A DNA stretch of 8,926 bases from the NCBI GenBank assembly GCA_947600345.1, contig CANQGC010000108.1:1-8926 (forward strand). Direction: 5' to 3'. Below, in pieces: positions 4,685-8,926 of this stretch; the stretch's first letter is position 1; each line of letters opens with the position of its first letter. A model generated the notes under the pieces. The model saw only the letters and a program-made list of their open reading frames with translations. It searched no databases and had not been told where the DNA came from. This stretch comes from an uncultured Clostridia bacterium. GTDB lineage: Bacteria; Bacillota; Clostridia; Christensenellales; Aristaeellaceae. The position numbers were made by a program, and so were the translations under genes.

Positions 4685-6604
4685 ATGCGGGGCATCGCGA
4701 AACGGGCGTGCGGACTGCTGAAGGGCTGCTGGAGGACGCTGGCGCTGTTCGAAATCGCCTTCCGGCTGTTTTCCATGTACGCGGTGTTCCCGGCGTGCAA
4801 GTGGCTGTTCAACGGCGCGCTGCGCATCACGGGGCTGTACTACCTCACCGCCGACAACCTGATTCCCGCGCTGACGAACCCGCTGATGCTGCTCTGCTTC
4901 GCGGCCATATTCCTGGCCTTCTCGCTCAGCGCCATGCTGGAGATCTCCTGCCTGATCACCTGCCTGGACGCCTCCTCCGGCCCGGAGCGGGCGCTGGACG
5001 TGTTCCAGATGATCCGCGAGGGCGCCCGCGACACGCTGCGCCTGCTGCGCCCCCGCAACTGGCCGCTTCTGCTGCTCACGGCGTTTCTGATTCCCGTCAC
5101 CTACCTCCCCTCCGCCGCCAGCCCGCTGCGGCTGATCAGCCTGCCCTGGCGCTCGCTGGGCAAGGCGCTGTCGCGCTTCCCCTACATGCTGATCCCCGCC
5201 GGATACCTGGCGCTGGTGCTGCTGTTCGCCGGGCTGACCATGTGCGCCTACCAGCGCTACGTGCTGGAGGATCTGCGCGCCCGCGACGCCTTCCGGGGGG
5301 CGCTCCGGCTGGACCGGGGCCGCAAGCTCATCCGCCTGGGCCAGTTTCTGCTTTGGATGGCCGTCACCGGCGGCGGAATCCTCGCGCTGTGCTACGGCCT
5401 GGGCCAGGGCTTCAACCGCCTGATTCCGCTGCTGATCCCCAGCGCGAACCTGCAGTACCGCGTGCTGCTGCCGCTGACGGCGATACTGAACTTCGTGCGC
5501 AGCAGCGCGCCCTCGATCGCCTGCTACGCCTTCATCAGCGCCGCCTACATCTCCGCGATGCGCGAGGCCGGGGAGGAGCTTCCGCCCCAGCGGCTCGTGC
5601 CCAAGCGCGACGCCCGCCGCTTCAACGCGATCCTGTTCTACGCGCTGCTGGCGGTCTGCGCCGTGGGCCTGGCGCTCTACGACACCCACATCCGCCCGAT
5701 GCTGGTGCGCATGAACGCTCTGGAGTACGTCTCCGGCCATCCCACGCTGCTGATCGCCCACCGGGGCTACTCCGCCGACGCGGACGAAAACACGCTCTCC
5801 GCCTTCCAGGCCGCCATCGAGATCGGCGTGGACTACGTGGAGCTGGACGTGCAGCAGACCGCCGACGGCGTGGTGATCGTCAACCACGACAAGACCTTCA
5901 ACCGCGTATTCGGCGTCAACAAGCGCACCTGGGAGACGACCTACGCGGAGCTGCAGCTGTTCTCCGCGCCGCGCACCGGCGAATGCCCGCCAACGCTGGA
6001 GGAGGTGCTGACCCAGTGCGACCCCGGCGCCAACTTCCTGGTGGAGCTCAAGGACAACGGCCACAACCCGAACCTCGTCCAGTCGGTGTACGACATACTC
6101 GCGGAGCACGACTGCCTGGGCCGCTGCATGATCCAGTCCTCGTCCTACCGGCTGATCCGCGCGTTCAAGGACCTGGCGCCGGACGTGCGCTGCGGCTACA
6201 TACTCTCCTTCGCGCTGGGCTCCTACGCCCCGCTGCAGGCCGCGGACTTCTTCAGCCTGGACTACAACTTCGTGGACGACCAGGTGATGGACAGGGTGCA
6301 CGGCGCGGGCAAGGACCTCTACATCTGGACGATCAACGATGTGAGCAAGATCGGCGACGCGGTGCGCCTGGGCGCGGACGGCGTGATCACCGACGACGCC
6401 CCGCTGGCCAAGACGCTGCTGCTGGACAGCGCCGTCGAGACCCCGCTGGACGAGCTGGTCGTCGCCCCGCTGGAGGAGGCGCTCTCCCCCGAGGAGGAGG
6501 AGCTCGAGGCGGAAGATCCGGGGCAGGAGAGTCCTTCTGAGGAAGGCTCCGGGGAGGAAGAAATCCCGGATGGCGCGGGGGGCGCTCCCGCGGCTGGATC
6601 TTAA
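4685..6604 (+). CDS. Membrane-anchored glycerophosphodiester phosphodiesterase
   Basis: A 639-aa integral membrane enzyme. The N-terminal half (about 1-345) is the polytopic domain that accompanies many Gram-positive GDPD proteins. It has about seven hydrophobic segments, including ALFEIAFRLFSMYAVFPA, PLMLLCFAAIFLAFSLSAML, WPLLLLTAFLIPVTYLP, MLIPAGYLALVLLFAGLTM, FLLWMAVTGGGILALCYG and AILFYALLAVCAVGLALY. The GDPD TIM barrel spans about 354-580. HRGYSADADENTL has His359 and Arg360, with Glu368-Asn369-Thr370; YVELDVQQTADG has Glu386 and Asp388 for metal; NHDKT has the second catalytic His401; FLVELK has Glu454; WTIND and GADGVITDDA come near the end. The family hydrolyses glycerophosphodiesters to glycerol-3-phosphate and an alcohol; the substrate here may be a deacylated lipid or a teichoic or lipid headgroup. 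The last 56 residues are a Glu/Ser/Gly/Pro-rich acidic tail with no fold, which is unusual. It has its own promoter, and no terminator is visible before the transporter gene 129 nt downstream. Confidence 0.9.
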   Translation: MRGIAKRACGLLKGCWRTLALFEIAFRLFSMYAVFPACKWLFNGALRITGLYYLTADNLIPALTNPLMLLCFAAIFLAFSLSAMLEISCLITCLDASSGPERALDVFQMIREGARDTLRLLRPRNWPLLLLTAFLIPVTYLPSAASPLRLISLPWRSLGKALSRFPYMLIPAGYLALVLLFAGLTMCAYQRYVLEDLRARDAFRGALRLDRGRKLIRLGQFLLWMAVTGGGILALCYGLGQGFNRLIPLLIPSANLQYRVLLPLTAILNFVRSSAPSIACYAFISAAYISAMREAGEELPPQRLVPKRDARRFNAILFYALLAVCAVGLALYDTHIRPMLVRMNALEYVSGHPTLLIAHRGYSADADENTLSAFQAAIEIGVDYVELDVQQTADGVVIVNHDKTFNRVFGVNKRTWETTYAELQLFSAPRTGECPPTLEEVLTQCDPGANFLVELKDNGHNPNLVQSVYDILAEHDCLGRCMIQSSSYRLIRAFKDLAPDVRCGYILSFALGSYAPLQAADFFSLDYNFVDDQVMDRVHGAGKDLYIWTINDVSKIGDAVRLGADGVITDDAPLAKTLLLDSAVETPLDELVVAPLEEALSPEEEELEAEDPGQESPSEEGSGEEEIPDGAGGAPAAGS

Positions 6605-6635
6605 TTGAAAATTTACTTCATGGTTGAGATTTTAC

Positions 6636-6664
6636 TTTACTATGCGTCGTTTTTCTGCTACAAT
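6636..6664 (+). promoter_or_regulatory. Promoter of the Na/Pi transporter gene
   Basis: TTTACT (6636-6641), a 17-bp spacer and TACAAT (6659-6664), with TGC giving an extended -10. Transcription would start near 6671, about 63 nt before the ATG. Further TTTACT copies lie at 6612-6617 and 6631-6636. Repeated hexamers of this kind recall PhoP boxes, but the spacing does not match a known pattern. Confidence 0.6.
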
Positions 6665-6733
6665 TATCGTAGAGGCATAAGCGATTGTTATGGCTCCCAA
6701 AGCAACGGCCATGTGAGCAGGTGAAATAGCGGA

Positions 6734-8587
6734 ATGAGTATATTCAATCTGATAACCCTTCTGGGCGGCCTGGCCATGTTCCTCTACGGCATGCGCATCA
6801 TGGGCGACGGCCTGAAGGAGAGCTCCTCGGGCCCGCTGAAGAACGCGCTGGAGAAGCTCACCAACACCCCGGTCAAGGCGTTTCTGCTGGGCCTGGCGAT
6901 GACCGCCGTGATCCAGTCCTCCACGGCCACGATCGTGATCACCTCCGGCCTGGTGGGCGCGGGCATCATATCGCTGCACCAGTCGCTGGGCATCATCATC
7001 GGCGCGAACGTCGGCACCACGGTGACCGGCCAGATCATCCGCCTGCTGGACCTGGATTCCTCGGGCACTTCGTTTTTGCAGATCTTTAAACCCTCCACGC
7101 TCGCCCCGCTGGCGCTGATCATCGGCATCGTCATCATCATGACGCGCAACAACAAGAACTCCGGCAAGGTGGGCCAGATCGTCATCGGCTTCGGCATCCT
7201 CTTCTCCGGCCTGCTGAGCATGACCGACGCGGTCAGCGCGCTGGAGGAGAGCGGCATCGTCGAGCAGCTGTTCGGGCGCCTGGGCGAGAGCCCGGTGCTG
7301 GCCTACGGCATCGGCGCGGCGGTGGCCTTCGTGCTGCAGAGCTCCTCGGCGAGCATCGGTATCCTGCAGGCGTTCTCCACCTCGGGCGTGCTGACGTTCA
7401 ACGCCATCTACGCAGTGCTGGCCGGCATCTACCTGGGCGACTGCGTGACGACGGCCATCGTCTGCAACATCGGCGCGCGGCCGGACGCCAAGCGCGTGGG
7501 CTACGTCAACATCGTCTACAACCTGGGCAAGACGGCGGTGGTGCTCGTGGGCGTGACCGTGCTGCACAAGCTCGGCGCGCTCAACGCCATCTGGAGCCAC
7601 TCCATCACCTCGGGCGGCATCGCCAACACGAATACGATCTTCAACCTGGTCAGCGCGCTGCTGTTTTTGCCGCTGCTGGGCCCGCTCGAAAAGCTCAGCC
7701 ATAAGCTGGTGCGCGACGAGGTCAAGGCCCAGGGCGAGTACGACGAGCTGCTCGACGCCCTGAACCCCGTGTTCTTCAGCACGCCGGCGCTGGCCTTCGC
7801 CCGCTGCTACGACGCCCTCAACGCCATGTTCAACCTGGTGCGCTCCAACATTCACGACGGCTTCGACCTGCTCTTCCAGTTTGACCAGAAGACCTTCGAC
7901 CGCGTGGTGGCGAACGAAGATACGGTGGATCTGATGGCCGACCGGATCAGCAACTACCTGGTGCAGATCTCCGCCCACATCACCGCGCCGAGCCACGTGG
8001 AGATCCTGAACCACTACCACTCCGTCAACACCGAGTTTGAGCGCCTGAGCGACCACGCGCTCAACATCGCCGAGATCGGCCAGTCGCTGCACGACCACAA
8101 CGCGCCCTTCCGCGAAGCTGCGCTCGCCGAGGTCAACATACTGCGCAAGCTGCTCTCCAAGATCCTGGAGTACAGCCAGGCGACCTTCCACGGCAACAAC
8201 GTGGACATGGCGCGCCACATCGAGCCGCTGGAGCAGGTGGTGGACGACATGGTGGTCGTGATGAAGGATCACCACCTGGAGCGCCTGCGCACCGGCAAGT
8301 GCTCGGCCTTCGCCGGCACCGAATTCCTGAACCTGCTCTCCGAGGCGGAGCGCATCTCGGACGTCTGCTCGAACATCGGCGTGGCGACCATCGCCCGCTC
8401 GCTGCCCGAGATCAAGCACCAGGTGCACGACTACGTGTCCATGCTCCACGCCGGCCGCGACGAATCCTACAACCGTGAGTATCAGCAGGCGCACAACTAC
8501 TACTTCCGCCAGCTCTATGAGAAGACCGACATCGAAAAGCGCGCCTCCGGCGACAAGGAAAAGAAGGCCGAGGCGGCCCCCGCCTGA
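6734..8587 (+). CDS. Na+/phosphate symporter with C-terminal PhoU-like domain
   Basis: A 617-aa membrane transporter of the NptA/YjbB type (PNaS family), importing or exporting inorganic phosphate with sodium. The membrane part (about 1-325) holds the two inverted Na/Pi cotransporter repeats. The first has the signature QSSTATIVITSGLVGAG starting at Gln61, followed by IGANVGTTVTGQ; the second has QSSSASIGILQAFSTSG starting at Gln202, followed by LGDCVTTAIVCNIGA. The start LITLLGGLAMFLYGMRIMGDGLK is characteristic. The C-terminal half (about 340-590) is helical and soluble, with a PhoU-like pattern (SVNTEFERLSDHALNIAEI and LLSEAERISDVCSNIGVATI). It ends in a charged EKKAEAAPA tail. AGGTGA precedes the ATG by 9 nt. 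Such PhoU fusions are common and probably sense or gate transport. The gene may also be read through from the phosphodiesterase gene, whose product releases phosphorylated glycerol. Confidence 0.93.
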   Translation: MSIFNLITLLGGLAMFLYGMRIMGDGLKESSSGPLKNALEKLTNTPVKAFLLGLAMTAVIQSSTATIVITSGLVGAGIISLHQSLGIIIGANVGTTVTGQIIRLLDLDSSGTSFLQIFKPSTLAPLALIIGIVIIMTRNNKNSGKVGQIVIGFGILFSGLLSMTDAVSALEESGIVEQLFGRLGESPVLAYGIGAAVAFVLQSSSASIGILQAFSTSGVLTFNAIYAVLAGIYLGDCVTTAIVCNIGARPDAKRVGYVNIVYNLGKTAVVLVGVTVLHKLGALNAIWSHSITSGGIANTNTIFNLVSALLFLPLLGPLEKLSHKLVRDEVKAQGEYDELLDALNPVFFSTPALAFARCYDALNAMFNLVRSNIHDGFDLLFQFDQKTFDRVVANEDTVDLMADRISNYLVQISAHITAPSHVEILNHYHSVNTEFERLSDHALNIAEIGQSLHDHNAPFREAALAEVNILRKLLSKILEYSQATFHGNNVDMARHIEPLEQVVDDMVVVMKDHHLERLRTGKCSAFAGTEFLNLLSEAERISDVCSNIGVATIARSLPEIKHQVHDYVSMLHAGRDESYNREYQQAHNYYFRQLYEKTDIEKRASGDKEKKAEAAPA

Positions 8588-8601
8588 GAAGGCGCAAAAT
8601 G

Positions 8602-8645
8602 AGCAAGCCTGCCGGCCCCACGAAGGGGCCGGCAGGCTTGCTTTA
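8602..8645 (+). terminator. Long stem-loop terminator after the Na/Pi transporter gene
   Basis: A perfect 18-bp GC-rich stem (8602-8619 with 8625-8642) and a 5-nt loop ACGAA, starting 14 nt after the stop codon. The right arm runs into CTTTA, so the T-tract is short. On the other strand the stem is followed by CATTTTG, so it could work in both directions. Confidence 0.75.
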
Positions 8646-8685
8646 TGCTCAACACACAACGCGAAGGGACGGGCGAAGGAAGGGA

Positions 8686-8735
8686 AGGCGACGGACTCCC
8701 GGCCCTCGCGTCGATGGGCCGGGAGTCCGTCGCCT
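8686..8735 (-). terminator. Long stem-loop downstream of the convergent ABC ATPase gene
   Basis: A perfect 20-bp inverted repeat (8686-8705 with 8716-8735) with a 10-nt loop. It begins 34 nt past the stop codon of the minus-strand gene. On that strand the stem is followed by the pyrimidine-rich TTCCCTTCCTTC; on the plus strand no T-run follows. It is best read as the terminator of the minus-strand gene, although its U-tract is poor. Confidence 0.6.
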
Positions 8736-8769
8736 CAGCGCCGCGGCATATGGCCGCCCACGCCGCCGC

Positions 8770-8926
8770 TTAGAAGCTGTATTCCTTGCTCACGGGGTGG
8801 TTTTCCTTGGCCGACTTCTCGTCGTACCAGATCAGGTTGTTCCCGCTCTCCTTGTCGAACAGCTGGATCAGCTCCGGCTTCGTGTTGAACCGCACCGTCG
8901 CGCCCTGCGATACGTCCGTCGTCAGG
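8770..8926 (-). CDS. C-terminus of a probable UgpC/MsmX-type sugar ABC transporter ATP-binding protein
   Basis: Only the last 51 residues are inside the window, ending in TAA at 8772-8770; the rest lies beyond the right edge. The fragment has VSQGATVRFNTKPELIQLFDKESGNNLIWYDE. This matches the terminal strand of the TOBE domain in ATPases that energise carbohydrate importers, where a 'G-x-x-V-x-x-x-F-x-x-x-x-x-x-LFD-x-x-(T/S)G' pattern is typical. A charged extension ending KEYSF follows the TOBE strand and is longer than usual. The Walker and signature motifs are not visible, so the assignment rests on this short pattern. It is convergent with the phosphate transporter and separated from it by two strong hairpins. 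Confidence 0.6.
   Translation of the reverse strand, partial: LTTDVSQGATVRFNTKPELIQLFDKESGNNLIWYDEKSAKENHPVSKEYSF

Noticed and set aside
3767..6301. An 844-codon open frame on the minus strand opposite the LytTR and GDPD genes
   Set aside because: It runs across terminators and two well-supported genes and has a repetitive Gln/Arg/Val-rich composition with no recognisable domain.
6690..6716. An 8-codon upstream frame (MAPKATAM) in the leader of the Na/Pi transporter
   Set aside because: The only purine-rich sequence upstream is weak and 14 nt away; a frame this short occurs easily by chance.
6632..8659. A 675-codon open frame on the minus strand opposite the Na/Pi transporter gene
   Set aside because: It is a mirror of a highly conserved transporter and has no ribosome binding site or recognisable motif; codon bias explains it.

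Overview
The window comes from a GC-rich Gram-positive bacterium, most likely a member of the Clostridia (Bacillota). The evidence is strong AGGAGG-type ribosome binding sites, short hairpin-plus-U terminators, a LytTR response regulator, a membrane-anchored glycerophosphodiesterase, an SH3/NlpC-P60 wall hydrolase and a Na/Pi-PhoU transporter. The high GC and GC-ending codons would suit lineages such as Christensenellales or Oscillospirales, but that placement is inference. I see no insertion sequences, tRNA or rRNA genes, or CRISPR arrays.

Left part (1-2256, minus strand): a compact myo-inositol catabolic operon transcribed iolE > iolB > iolD, with iolD running off the left edge. IolE dehydrates 2-keto-myo-inositol, IolD opens the resulting trione ring to 5-deoxy-glucuronate, and IolB isomerises that product. 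The operon has a near-consensus promoter at 2590-2618, giving an unusually long leader of about 325 nt that contains two perfect inverted repeats.

Middle part (2257-3779): an AT-rich divergent intergenic region, then a secreted protein with two SH3-like repeats and an NlpC/P60 peptidase domain, closed by an intrinsic terminator.

Right part (3780-8645, plus strand): three genes, each with its own candidate promoter. They are an orphan LytTR response regulator whose phosphoacceptor Asp is replaced by Glu, a polytopic membrane protein fused to a glycerophosphodiester phosphodiesterase domain, and a Na+/phosphate symporter fused to a PhoU-like domain. Past the symporter a convergent gene enters from the right edge. 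It is the C-terminus of what looks like a UgpC/MsmX-type sugar ABC transporter ATPase. Two long perfect stem-loops separate the convergent genes.

A loose theme of inositol, phosphodiester and phosphate use can be drawn across the window, but only the iol genes form a clear operon. The most notable points are the Asp-to-Glu receiver, the long structured iol leader, the extended -10 element shared by all five candidate promoters, and the Glu in the third catalytic position of the NlpC/P60 domain. I found no convincing entirely new system; most genes are recognisable family members.
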